From Desulfobacterales bacterium (GTDB lineage: Bacteria; Desulfobacterota; Desulfobacteria; Desulfobacterales; Desulfosalsimonadaceae): DNA of 5,134 bases. Positions 1 through 5,134 of this stretch are shown here, in pieces; position 1 is the first letter of the stretch; each line of letters opens with the position of its first letter. The translations under genes were made by a program, and so were the position numbers. Where the stretch lies: positions 1 to 5,134 of the forward strand of contig SLIE01000527.1 in NCBI GenBank assembly GCA_007135795.1, in the 5' to 3' direction. Below the pieces are notes generated by a model that was not told where the DNA came from, did no database searches, and saw only the letters and a list, made by a program, of their open reading frames with translations.

Positions 1-796
1 CGATTTCCCGGATGGCCATGGCAAAGCGGGTAACGGAATCCATGAGGAGCAATACATTCTTCCCCTGGGCACAGAAATATTCAGCCATTGCCATTGCCGC
101 AAACGCCCCCCGCATGCGCATTAGCGGCGACTGATCCGACGTTGCCACAACAACCACGCTCCGTGCCAACCCCTCGGGCCCGAGATCGTCCTCGATGAAC
201 TCCCGGACCTCGCGCCCCCTTTCACCGATAAGGGAAATGACATTGACATCGGCCTTTGTATTTTTTGCCATCATCCCCATGAGCACACTCTTCCCCACGC
301 CGGACCCCGCCATGATCCCCATGCGCTGACCGGTGCCGCACGTCAAAAGACCGTTTATCGATCGTACCCCCAGGTCCAGGGGGTCGCATATGGACTTTCT
401 CTCCATCGGACCGGGCGGAAGACTGTACAAAGACCTTTTCTCATCCAGGTCGATCTTTCCTTTTCCGTCCAACGGTTCCCCCATGGCATCCACCACCCTT
501 CCCAGCAATGCGGGACCGACCGCAATATGAGAGCTCGTACTGAGCACGCGGATCAAACTGCCGGCGCCTATCCCGTGCATTTCCCCAAGTGGCATGAGCA
601 GGGCGACGTTCTCCCGGAACCCCACCACCTCGGCTGGCACTGCGTTCGTCAAGTCAAGCGACATGACCTCGCAAAGAGAGCCTAACGTGGCCCGGGGACA
701 ATGTCCTTCGATTACCATCCCCACCATCTTGGTCACCTTGCCACGAACACGAAGCGTGTTGAGCCGGCTTAAAGTATCGAGGACCCGGTCAACCAT
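1..796 (-). CDS. fliI: Flagellar export apparatus ATPase FliI, 3' end outside window
   Basis: This is the ATPase of the flagellar type III export apparatus, related to F1-ATPase beta subunits; it works at the cytoplasmic face of the export gate with FliH. The first 265 residues are present; family members are usually about 430-450 residues, so roughly the last 40% lies beyond the left edge. Visible signatures are the Walker A loop GSGVGKS at residues 164-170 (about 287..307), GERGREVREF at 191-200, and the Walker B strand VLLLMD at 248-253 (about 38..55) followed by SVTRFAMA. The N-terminal beta-barrel region covers roughly residues 15-100. I chose the ATG at 794..796 because AGGTG (802..806) sits 5 nt upstream. 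An in-frame GTG at 800..802 is a less likely alternative. The start overlaps the end of fliH by 8 bp, which suggests translational coupling. The GSGVGKS and GERGRE signatures favour FliI over F1 or V-type subunits, and the flagellar neighbours favour it over a virulence-type SctN homologue. Confidence 0.97.
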   Translation of the reverse strand, partial: MVDRVLDTLSRLNTLRVRGKVTKMVGMVIEGHCPRATLGSLCEVMSLDLTNAVPAEVVGFRENVALLMPLGEMHGIGAGSLIRVLSTSSHIAVGPALLGRVVDAMGEPLDGKGKIDLDEKRSLYSLPPGPMERKSICDPLDLGVRSINGLLTCGTGQRMGIMAGSGVGKSVLMGMMAKNTKADVNVISLIGERGREVREFIEDDLGPEGLARSVVVVATSDQSPLMRMRGAFAAMAMAEYFCAQGKNVLLLMDSVTRFAMAIREI

Positions 797-1526
797 TGAC
801 ACACCTGTTTTCAGGCGTCGTTTCTATGCGTAAATGATTATATATTTCGATTAATTGTGATTCAATGGTGGCATCCACGTCACCTGCCGTGGATTCGGCG
901 ATACAACCGCCCCGCTCAATGGCGTCATCCGCGATAAAATGAATATTTCGCAAACCTTTCATGGACGCGAAAAACAACGGCTCGTTTTCCGTTACCGTAT
1001 TCATGTCTTCCGGGTTGACCCGAATATAATATTCATCGGAGGAGACAGCCGCCTCCAGTGCCCGGGTTATGGTATCGAGAATGATCTGCTCGCTTTCGCG
1101 AACTTCGGCGCGAATCACCTGCCGGGCAACCCCCATGATAAGCCGGAGCATATCTTCCCTGGATTTCAGCAACAGAGACTCCCGCATACGACTTATCTGT
1201 TCGAGCGCTGATGCAAGAGATTGGGTGGTACTGTGAAGCTGCTTTTCGGATTCAAGGCGACCGGCTTTCTTTCCTTTTGAAAAGGCCTCTTCCTTGATTT
1301 TTTCGATATCCATGGGCTTTTGAACGGATGTCTCTTTTTTAGTCTCTTTTTTTGGATCTTCAGCACCGGGTTTTTCAACGGATGCATCACTGAAACAGGT
1401 ATCTTCCGTCGAAAGGGCCTTGGGTACGAAAAATGACCCTTTTTCCTTGGATATCGATGCAAGGTCATTGAAACTCACCGTCCTTACATCAACATTGCTT
1501 CCTGAATGATAAATTCTGGACAACAC
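789..1526 (-). CDS. fliH: Flagellar export ATPase regulator FliH
   Basis: FliH is the cytoplasmic partner of FliI; it regulates the ATPase and tethers it to the export gate and C ring, much like peripheral-stalk subunits of rotary ATPases. The 245-residue product has a variable N-terminus with a Lys/Glu/Thr-rich stretch (about residues 52-70), then the FliH-type small-residue helix AxxxGxxxG at A81, G85 and G89, a predicted helical segment (about 90-145), and a C-terminal V-ATPase-E/FliH-like domain (about 115-235), including RAEVRESEQIILDTI and IERGGCIAEST. Length and layout fit the family. The start is ambiguous. The GTG at 1524..1526 gives the full 245 residues, but the following codon, TTG at 1521..1523, is better spaced from the AAGGAG site (6 nt instead of 3). 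The two products would differ by one residue. The gene begins 7 bp after the fliG stop and overlaps fliI. The family is recognised mainly by its C-terminal domain and its position. Confidence 0.93.
   Translation of the reverse strand: MLSRIYHSGSNVDVRTVSFNDLASISKEKGSFFVPKALSTEDTCFSDASVEKPGAEDPKKETKKETSVQKPMDIEKIKEEAFSKGKKAGRLESEKQLHSTTQSLASALEQISRMRESLLLKSREDMLRLIMGVARQVIRAEVRESEQIILDTITRALEAAVSSDEYYIRVNPEDMNTVTENEPLFFASMKGLRNIHFIADDAIERGGCIAESTAGDVDATIESQLIEIYNHLRIETTPENRCVNG
802..806 (-). promoter_or_regulatory. Ribosome-binding site for fliI
   Basis: Read on the minus strand this is AGGTG, 5 nt before the ATG at 794..796, and it lies inside the last codons of fliH. It supports that ATG over the in-frame GTG at 800..802, which would overlap the site itself. 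The match to the anti-Shine-Dalgarno sequence is only moderate, so translation may depend on ribosomes arriving from fliH. Confidence 0.55.
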
Positions 1527-1529
1527 CCT

Positions 1530-1535
1530 CTCCTT
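1530..1535 (-). promoter_or_regulatory. Ribosome-binding site for fliH, overlapping the fliG stop
   Basis: AAGGAG on the minus strand is a strong Shine-Dalgarno match whose first two bases belong to the TAA stop of fliG (1534..1536). It lies 3 nt from the GTG at 1524..1526 and 6 nt from the TTG at 1521..1523. The second spacing is closer to the usual optimum, so the TTG may be the true start. The overlap with the stop codon implies that translation of fliG and fliH is coupled. Confidence 0.7.
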
Positions 1536-2544
1536 AAACCAATGTTTCCTGACTTCCCTTGGGCATTACAATCTGCCCCTCCTCTTCGAGGCGCAGGGCG
1601 ATCTTGACAATGCTCTGCTGGGCCTTTTCCACGTCCGACAATCTCACGGGGCCGAGTGATTCCAGGTCTTCGGCGATCATGTCCGCGGCCCGTTCACTGA
1701 TATTCTGATAAACTTTTTCCTTGATTCCCTGGGGCGCGGTCTTGAGGGCCAGCGTAAGCGTTTCGTTCTTGACTTCCCGTAATATCTTCTGCATGCCCCG
1801 GTTGTCGAGTTCCGCCAGGTCCTCGAAAGTCACCAGCAGGTTTCTGATCTTTTCGGCTGTTTCAGCGTCAACTTCTTCAATACCGTTCAGAATATCCTGC
1901 TCCATGCGCCTTTCCATGCGCGTCAAAATTTCGACAACCTTGTCCAGCCCGCCCACATGATGCTGGTCTTTTTTAACGAACCCGCCGATTTCCCGTTGAA
2001 GCGCCTCCTCGATCTGTTTAATCACTTCCGGGGATACTTTCTCGATTTTCGCGATCCGGTAAACCACGTCAGACCTGAAATCGTCTGGCAGGTATCCCAG
2101 GATATTGCTCGTGTGTTCAGCTTTCTGAGTAGACAAAATCAGTGCAACGGTCTGTGGGTGCTCATTCTTAAGCAGATCCGCCACCATCCGGGGCTCCATC
2201 ATGGAGATGGTTTCCAACGGTTTTCCGTCAAATTCAGAGTTGAGTTCTTCAAGCAGGGACTCGATGCGTGCCGCGTCGCCGGTCGAGGCCAATGCCTTGG
2301 TCATGAATTCACTGCCGTTTATAAAAACCCCGGCATACTCCTCCTGGGTCTTCCGGTAACTGTCCACCACCTGCCTGGCAATATCCGTTGGAACATGCTC
2401 CACCCCCTTCATGTAATTGCTGATCCACCTGACCTCTTCGTCATTCAATTCCTTGAACACCTGGGTGGTGGTTTCTTCACCAAGACACAACAGCAGGTAT
2501 GCGGCTTTTTCCGCCCCGTTCATCTTGGAAAAATCTTTTTTCAT
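1534..2544 (-). CDS. fliG: Flagellar motor switch protein FliG
   Basis: FliG is the rotor component of the C ring: its N-terminal domain binds the FliF C-terminus, and its C-terminal charged helix interacts with the stator to generate torque and switching. From the ATG at 2542..2544 the product is 336 residues, normal for the family. The N-terminal domain starts with KMNGAEKAAYLLLCLGEE. The EHPQ motif is at residues 128-131, the glycine pair of the flexible linker at 198-199, and the C-terminal domain carries FEDLAELDNR (240-249) and GPVRLSDVE (298-306). Compared by eye with enteric FliG, the torque-helix charges appear to be R285, E292, D293 and R301, so the charge pattern is kept. The frame is open upstream to an ATG at 2677..2679, which would add 45 residues, but that extension is encoded by a palindromic repeat and has no FliG character. 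AAGGA at 2553..2557 fixes the start at 2544. fliH follows after 7 bp. Confidence 0.98.
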   Translation of the reverse strand: MKKDFSKMNGAEKAAYLLLCLGEETTTQVFKELNDEEVRWISNYMKGVEHVPTDIARQVVDSYRKTQEEYAGVFINGSEFMTKALASTGDAARIESLLEELNSEFDGKPLETISMMEPRMVADLLKNEHPQTVALILSTQKAEHTSNILGYLPDDFRSDVVYRIAKIEKVSPEVIKQIEEALQREIGGFVKKDQHHVGGLDKVVEILTRMERRMEQDILNGIEEVDAETAEKIRNLLVTFEDLAELDNRGMQKILREVKNETLTLALKTAPQGIKEKVYQNISERAADMIAEDLESLGPVRLSDVEKAQQSIVKIALRLEEEGQIVMPKGSQETLV

Positions 2545-2552
2545 CGCTATTA

Positions 2553-2557
2553 TCCTT
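2553..2557 (-). promoter_or_regulatory. Ribosome-binding site that sets the fliG start
   Basis: AAGGA on the minus strand lies 8 nt before the ATG at 2542..2544, which is good spacing. With the start of recognisable FliG sequence at that ATG, it argues against the longer frame beginning at 2679. The site lies just downstream of the repeat-derived spacer, so any RNA structure formed by that spacer could affect its accessibility. Confidence 0.75.
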
Positions 2558-2560
2558 GAT

Positions 2561-2590
2561 ACGCTCGTAAAAGATGCGCTCGTAAAAAGT
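2561..2590. repeat. 15-bp imperfect tandem duplication upstream of fliG
   Basis: Two adjacent 15-bp copies start at 2561 and 2576. They share CGCTCGTAAAA and differ at the first base and near the 3' end. They lie a few bases upstream of the fliG ribosome-binding site and directly next to the GTAAAAAGT motif that leads into palindrome unit A. This looks like slippage at the edge of the repeat element. No function is evident. Confidence 0.7.
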
Positions 2591-2601
2591 CCAAAATCTT
2601 C

Positions 2602-2737
2602 AAGGATGGCTAAGTTAAACGTTCCATATACAAGGCGTAGTAATTTTTCATTCGCGATGGCATACATATAGTATTCCAAGCGAATGTAAAATTGCTACAA
2701 CGAAGTAGATGGGACGTTTAACGACGCCATCATCCTT
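2602..2737. repeat. Palindromic unit A (long imperfect inverted repeat)
   Basis: The arms are about 2602..2665 and 2671..2737, around a 5-base centre (ATATA, 2666..2670). They are imperfect, with a bulge or two, but contain several exactly paired blocks: AAGGATG (2602..2608) with CATCCTT (2731..2737); GTTAAACGT (2614..2622) with ACGTTTAAC (2714..2722); GTAG (2637..2640) with CTAC (2695..2698); AATTTT (2642..2647) with AAAATT (2688..2693); CATTCGC (2649..2655) with GCGAATG (2680..2686); and ATAC with GTAT flanking the centre. Transcribed in the fliF-to-fliG direction it could fold into a hairpin of about 65 bp. The minus strand stays open in the fliG frame through the centre and left arm. It resembles a mobile or extragenic palindromic element without its own transposase, but the family is not identified. 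Confidence 0.82.
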
Positions 2738-2748
2738 TACCATCCCGT

Positions 2749-2770
2749 AAAGTCGTGGTCAGGCGACTTT
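2749..2770. repeat. Short perfect hairpin at the junction of units A and B
   Basis: AAAGTCG (2749..2755) and CGACTTT (2764..2770) are exact 7-bp inverted repeats around an 8-base loop. The right arm is also the outer end of unit B, so the same CGACTTT can pair either with this left arm or with the AAGTCG at the far end of unit B (2879..2884). These two pairings are mutually exclusive, which is typical of shared termini in composite palindromic elements. Confidence 0.7.
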
Positions 2771-2884
2771 GTAAAAAGTTCAAGATCAAGGCTTGCGCAA
2801 TCCCGAAGAATGCAGCATACATAAGTGTACGTGAATTTCTGAGGGATTGCGCGTAACGCAGATATTGGACTTTTTTCGAAGTCG
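2764..2884. repeat. Palindromic unit B (inverted repeat ending at the fliF stop codon)
   Basis: The arms are about 2764..2820 and 2825..2884, around a short centre at 2821..2824. Paired blocks include CGACTT (2764..2769) with AAGTCG (2879..2884), AAAAAGT (2773..2779) with ACTTTTT (2869..2875), and a perfect 10-bp block GCGCAATCCC (2795..2804) with GGGATTGCGC (2843..2852). The left arm begins GTAAAAAGTTCAAGATC, which closely resembles the GTAAAAAGTCCAAAATC leading into unit A at 2582, so the two units probably belong to one repeat family. The right end directly abuts the fliF stop codon at 2885..2887. No open frame of note lies inside. Confidence 0.82.
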
Positions 2885-4414
2885 TCATCCCTCCTTGAGC
2901 CAGGTCTTGATCACTTGGGTAGGAGTCACTGAATTCTCCGCCAGTTCGAGGCGAAGACGAGTCGGCGCATCGAGTGCTTTTTTCTCCTGGTTGTAATCGT
3001 CTTCAAGTTCGTACACGGTTTTGTTGTACTGTACGGATTCCCCTTTCAACGTCTTTATGATCGGCCTGATCAAAAAGAGATACAAAAGGAGTGCTGAAAC
3101 AAGTAGCAGCAGGTATTTTATCCAGGGGATGAAGTCATTCAGGTTTCCGTGAAGTTCCGCTCCGGCCATCTCCATCCCTTCGGAATGAAACGGCATGGAA
3201 ACCACTTCGATCCGATCCCCCCGGTCGGCTTCAAGGCCGATTGCATGGATCATCATCCGCTGGATCGAATCGAGCTCCGCCTCGGTCATTGGAACATGCG
3301 ATCCCGCTGCACCGTCAACCCCCGGTTCGTATTTTTCCGCAACCAGCACAGCAGCGGACAGATTCCTGACCTTGCCCACCTCGCTGTTGATCTGTCGCAC
3401 GGTCTTGCTGATTTCATAATTGGTCACCTCCGAGCTTTGGGTGGAGGGGATGAAATCATCGATAAGGTTATTTTGGCCAAGGTTGGCCTCAACCCCCGGA
3501 GCACCGCCGATCCGGCGCTCGCCGGACTGGCTCTTGGTCACCTGCTCACTTCTCGGGACCAGGCTGTCCGGATCATATTCTTCCGAAGTGAGCGCTTCCC
3601 GTGTAAAATCAAGATCAGCCGTCACCCGGACAATGGCATTGCCCTGCCCCAGCGCCCTGTCAAGAAGCGATTGCGCTCTTGTTTCCAACCGTGTTTCCAG
3701 GGTGTTCTTGAACTTGAGCGTATCGGGGAGCATGGCCATCGCCGGGTCCGAGGAACTGTTTCGACTCAGTACGTTTCCGTTTGAATCGATGACCGTGATC
3801 TGGTTGTCTTTCAACCCCGCGATGCTCCCTGCCACAAGATGTATGATCCCTTGTGTCTGGCCGGGGTCAAGTGACCGCCCGGCGGCCAGGTTCACGATCA
3901 CCGAAGCCTTGGCCTGTTCCTGCTGGGCCTGCACCAGTCGCTGTTCCGGCAATACCAGGTGCACCCGGGCAGACGTCACCGAATCAATCGATGCGATTGT
4001 TCTGGCCAGCTCACCCTGCAATGCCCGCTGGTAATTGATTTTCTGGGTAAACTGCGTCACCCCGAAATTCTGCTTGTCAAATATCTCGAACCCGATTCCC
4101 GTCTGCTGGGGCAAACCGGCCCCGGCCAGGTTCAACCGGGTTTCATGGACCATGTTGATCGGGACGTATATGGATCGACCGTTGTTTTGCAGCTGGTACG
4201 GCACCCCTTCTTCTCTCAGCCACGACGTGACCGAAGCGGCTTCTTCCTGGGGGAGATCCACATACAACGGCCTGTAATCCGCCCGGCTGCTCTGGAAAAT
4301 GATGACTGAAAACAACAGGATCGATAAAAGCACGATCAAGGCCAGGGCCAGTTTCCTGGAGGGCGGCCAGTTACGGATGTTTTCAACGATATTGGTGTAC
4401 GGCGAATCCGACAT
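2885..4414 (-). CDS. fliF: Flagellar MS-ring protein FliF
   Basis: FliF oligomerises in the inner membrane to form the MS ring, the base on which rod, export gate and C ring assemble. The 509-residue product is slightly short but within the family range. Membrane segments are visible at about residues 21-41 and 432-450, near the two ends as expected. The YscJ/FliF-type ring-building region spans about 46-220, with NYQRALQGELARTI (127-140) and ARVHLVLPEQ (149-158). The larger periplasmic FliF region (about 230-430) includes NYEISKTVRQ (332-341). The cytoplasmic tail (451-509) ends with PTQVIKTWLKEG, the amphipathic FliG-binding end, so the C-terminus looks complete although a repeat starts at the stop codon. 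The start is the ATG at 4412..4414. Only a weak GGA (4423..4425) precedes it by 8 nt. Of the neighbours, fliE lies 76 bp upstream in the transcriptional sense, while fliG lies 340 bp downstream instead of adjoining. Confidence 0.98.
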   Translation of the reverse strand: MSDSPYTNIVENIRNWPPSRKLALALIVLLSILLFSVIIFQSSRADYRPLYVDLPQEEAASVTSWLREEGVPYQLQNNGRSIYVPINMVHETRLNLAGAGLPQQTGIGFEIFDKQNFGVTQFTQKINYQRALQGELARTIASIDSVTSARVHLVLPEQRLVQAQQEQAKASVIVNLAAGRSLDPGQTQGIIHLVAGSIAGLKDNQITVIDSNGNVLSRNSSSDPAMAMLPDTLKFKNTLETRLETRAQSLLDRALGQGNAIVRVTADLDFTREALTSEEYDPDSLVPRSEQVTKSQSGERRIGGAPGVEANLGQNNLIDDFIPSTQSSEVTNYEISKTVRQINSEVGKVRNLSAAVLVAEKYEPGVDGAAGSHVPMTEAELDSIQRMMIHAIGLEADRGDRIEVVSMPFHSEGMEMAGAELHGNLNDFIPWIKYLLLLVSALLLYLFLIRPIIKTLKGESVQYNKTVYELEDDYNQEKKALDAPTRLRLELAENSVTPTQVIKTWLKEG

Positions 4415-4490
4415 ATTTTTAATCCGGGTTTAATTTTTAAAAGTGCTCAGGTGAAACAGACAAACCTCGTGATGCCATGAGTATTACCGA
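4415..4490. other. 76-bp spacer between fliE and fliF
   Basis: The half next to fliF is A/T-rich. It includes a weak imperfect palindrome around 4420..4434 (TTAA ends flanking CC/GG). I found no convincing terminator, because there is no strong stem followed by a U-run, and no promoter matching sigma-54 or sigma-28 consensus. It probably acts only as the fliF leader within a longer transcript. Confidence 0.5.
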
Positions 4491-4790
4491 CTATACCTGC
4501 ATCCGCATGATTTCCTGGTAAGCATCGATTGCCTTGTTGCGTACCTGGACCAGCATACGCAGGGAGATATCGGCTTTCTCCATTGAAATCATCACTTCGT
4601 GGAGGTCCACGGGACCGCCCGTGCTCGATTGGGTAATGGCGTCATCAGCGGCTTCAAGGTTTCTGGATGCTTCGGTCAGGATTTTCCCAAATGTCTCGGA
4701 AAGACCTTGTGCACTCTCCTTCGGCACGCTTCCGATGCTGTCGGCAATTTTTTCGACCCCGGTGCCGGGGGCATAAATATTATTTATCAT
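4491..4790 (-). CDS. fliE: Flagellar hook-basal body protein FliE
   Basis: FliE is the small protein linking the MS ring to the proximal rod, and one of the first proteins passed through the flagellar export gate. The product has 99 residues, typical for the family (about 100). It is mostly helical and has the diagnostic C-terminal half: VDLHEVMISMEKADISL (about 61-77), then LVQVRNKAIDAYQEIMRMQV to the end. The near-universal AYQEIMRMQV ending makes the call secure. The ATG at 4788..4790 is preceded by GGAGG at 8 nt. The gene starts 5 bp after the flgC stop, so the two are co-transcribed and probably translationally coupled. No signal peptide is present, as expected for a type III export substrate. 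Confidence 0.97.
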   Translation of the reverse strand: MINNIYAPGTGVEKIADSIGSVPKESAQGLSETFGKILTEASRNLEAADDAITQSSTGGPVDLHEVMISMEKADISLRMLVQVRNKAIDAYQEIMRMQV

Positions 4791-4795
4791 TACTC

Positions 4796-5134
4796 CTACC
4801 TCCCGATTTCAAGCGCTTTCATCGCCATTCTCTGGGCTGACTTGATGGCGGTGACGTTTGCCTCGTAACTCCCCCGAGCCCGCATCATGTCCGTCATTTC
4901 CTCTGCAAGGCTGATGTTTGGTTTTTCCACGTATCCATTTTCGCCGGCATCCGGATGGGATGGATCATAGGTCAGCTTTCCCGGACCGTTGTCGGACTGG
5001 ATGTATTGCACCCGCACGCCCTCACCCCTGTGCGGTACGCCCAGATCCATATAGCTTGCAAACCCGGTTGCCGACGATGTGAAAACCGCGGATTTTTTCT
5101 TGTACGGCCCCCCTTCCGGGGTCCTTGTGGTCTC
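4796..5134 (-). CDS. flgC: Flagellar proximal rod protein FlgC, 5' end outside window
   Basis: FlgC is one of the proximal rod subunits of the basal body, exported by the flagellar type III pathway and assembled in the periplasm. The last 112 residues are present; the family is about 135-150 residues, so the N-terminal rod signature is beyond the right edge. The frame runs unbroken to the edge; the internal ATG at 5048..5050 is not the start, because family-typical residues (ETTRTPEGGPYKKK) lie upstream of it. Next comes YDPSHPDAGENGYVEKPNISL, written here as two adjoining parts: YDPSHPDAGENG and YVEKPNISL. The gene closes with the flagellar rod C-terminal motif, SYEANVTAIKSAQ followed by RMAMKALEIGR. 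This combination separates FlgC from FlgB, FlgF and FlgG. The stop TAG lies 5 bp before fliE, and flgB would be expected just beyond the window. Confidence 0.97.
   Translation of the reverse strand, partial: ETTRTPEGGPYKKKSAVFTSSATGFASYMDLGVPHRGEGVRVQYIQSDNGPGKLTYDPSHPDAGENGYVEKPNISLAEEMTDMMRARGSYEANVTAIKSAQRMAMKALEIGR
4799..4803 (-). promoter_or_regulatory. Ribosome-binding site for fliE, inside the end of flgC
   Basis: GGAGG on the minus strand lies 8 nt before the fliE ATG at 4788..4790 and within the last codons of flgC, next to its TAG stop (4796..4798). A second match, AGGAG at 4793..4797, is only 2 nt from the ATG and is too close to be the main site. The arrangement favours coupled translation of flgC and fliE. 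Confidence 0.75.

Larger units (their letters stand above)
2545..2884. other. 340-bp spacer between fliF and fliG made of palindromic repeats
   Basis: There is no convincing gene here. The only long open frame is the minus-strand upstream extension of fliG, encoded by palindrome unit A. Almost the whole spacer is accounted for by unit A, a small perfect hairpin, unit B, and a 15-bp tandem duplication near fliG. I see no transposase, no tRNA-like fold and no clear promoter. The spacer breaks an otherwise compact gene string, which suggests that a short repetitive element was inserted or expanded here. Confidence 0.8.

Noticed and set aside
1957..2559. 200-codon open frame on the plus strand opposite fliG
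   Set aside because: It is antisense to an intact, well-recognised FliG. Its translation has no family character and it has no convincing ribosome-binding site, so it is a shadow frame.
2764..2884. Unit B as an intrinsic terminator for fliF
   Set aside because: The stem is long and imperfect, and its T-run on the minus strand lies inside an arm of the stem instead of after it. The canonical stem plus trailing U-tract is absent, although some effect on transcription cannot be excluded.
2545..2884. CRISPR array or complete insertion sequence
   Set aside because: There are only two non-identical palindromic units with no regular spacers, and no transposase-coding capacity in the 340 bp.
3149..4034. 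Two long open frames on the plus strand (3149..3784 and 3420..4034) opposite fliF
   Set aside because: They overlap each other and lie antisense to intact fliF. Their translations are rich in Arg, Ser and Pro as expected of shadow frames, with no recognisable domain.
4460..4477. Sigma-54-like sequence upstream of fliF (TGGCA followed by TTG on the minus strand)
   Set aside because: Ten bases after the GG the sequence is TT where the consensus requires GC, so the -12 element is missing.

Overview
The window holds one block of flagellar basal-body and export genes, all read on the minus strand. In transcription order (right to left) it contains flgC (5' end cut by the window edge), fliE, fliF, a repeat-filled spacer of about 340 bp, fliG, fliH and fliI (3' end cut by the window edge). 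The order flgC-fliE-fliF-fliG-fliH-fliI is the classical bacterial flagellar operon arrangement. All six reading frames are intact, apart from the two edge truncations, and each carries the hallmarks of its family. The genes are bacterial. The mid-range base composition, the protein sequences and the style of the intergenic palindromes suggest a Desulfobacterota (deltaproteobacterial sulfate-reducer-like) genome, but that assignment is inference and rests on no database search.

Layout: flgC and fliE are 5 bp apart, with the fliE ribosome-binding site inside the end of flgC. A 76-bp spacer with no clear signal precedes fliF. Between fliF and fliG lie about 340 bp with no convincing gene. This spacer is built of two long imperfect palindromes (units A and B), a short perfect hairpin at their junction, and a small tandem duplication just upstream of the fliG ribosome-binding site. 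fliG, fliH and fliI are tightly packed: 7 bp between fliG and fliH, and an 8-bp overlap between fliH and fliI.

The products act together. FlgC is a proximal rod subunit and FliE joins the rod to the MS ring. FliF forms the MS ring in the inner membrane. FliG is the rotor/switch protein that docks on the FliF C-terminus. FliI is the export ATPase and FliH its stator-like regulator.

I see no undescribed gene system. The feature that most deserves attention is the composite palindromic repeat between fliF and fliG. It abuts the fliF stop codon, separates two genes whose products bind one another in near-equal numbers, and encodes an in-frame extension upstream of fliG that is likely to mislead start-site calling.
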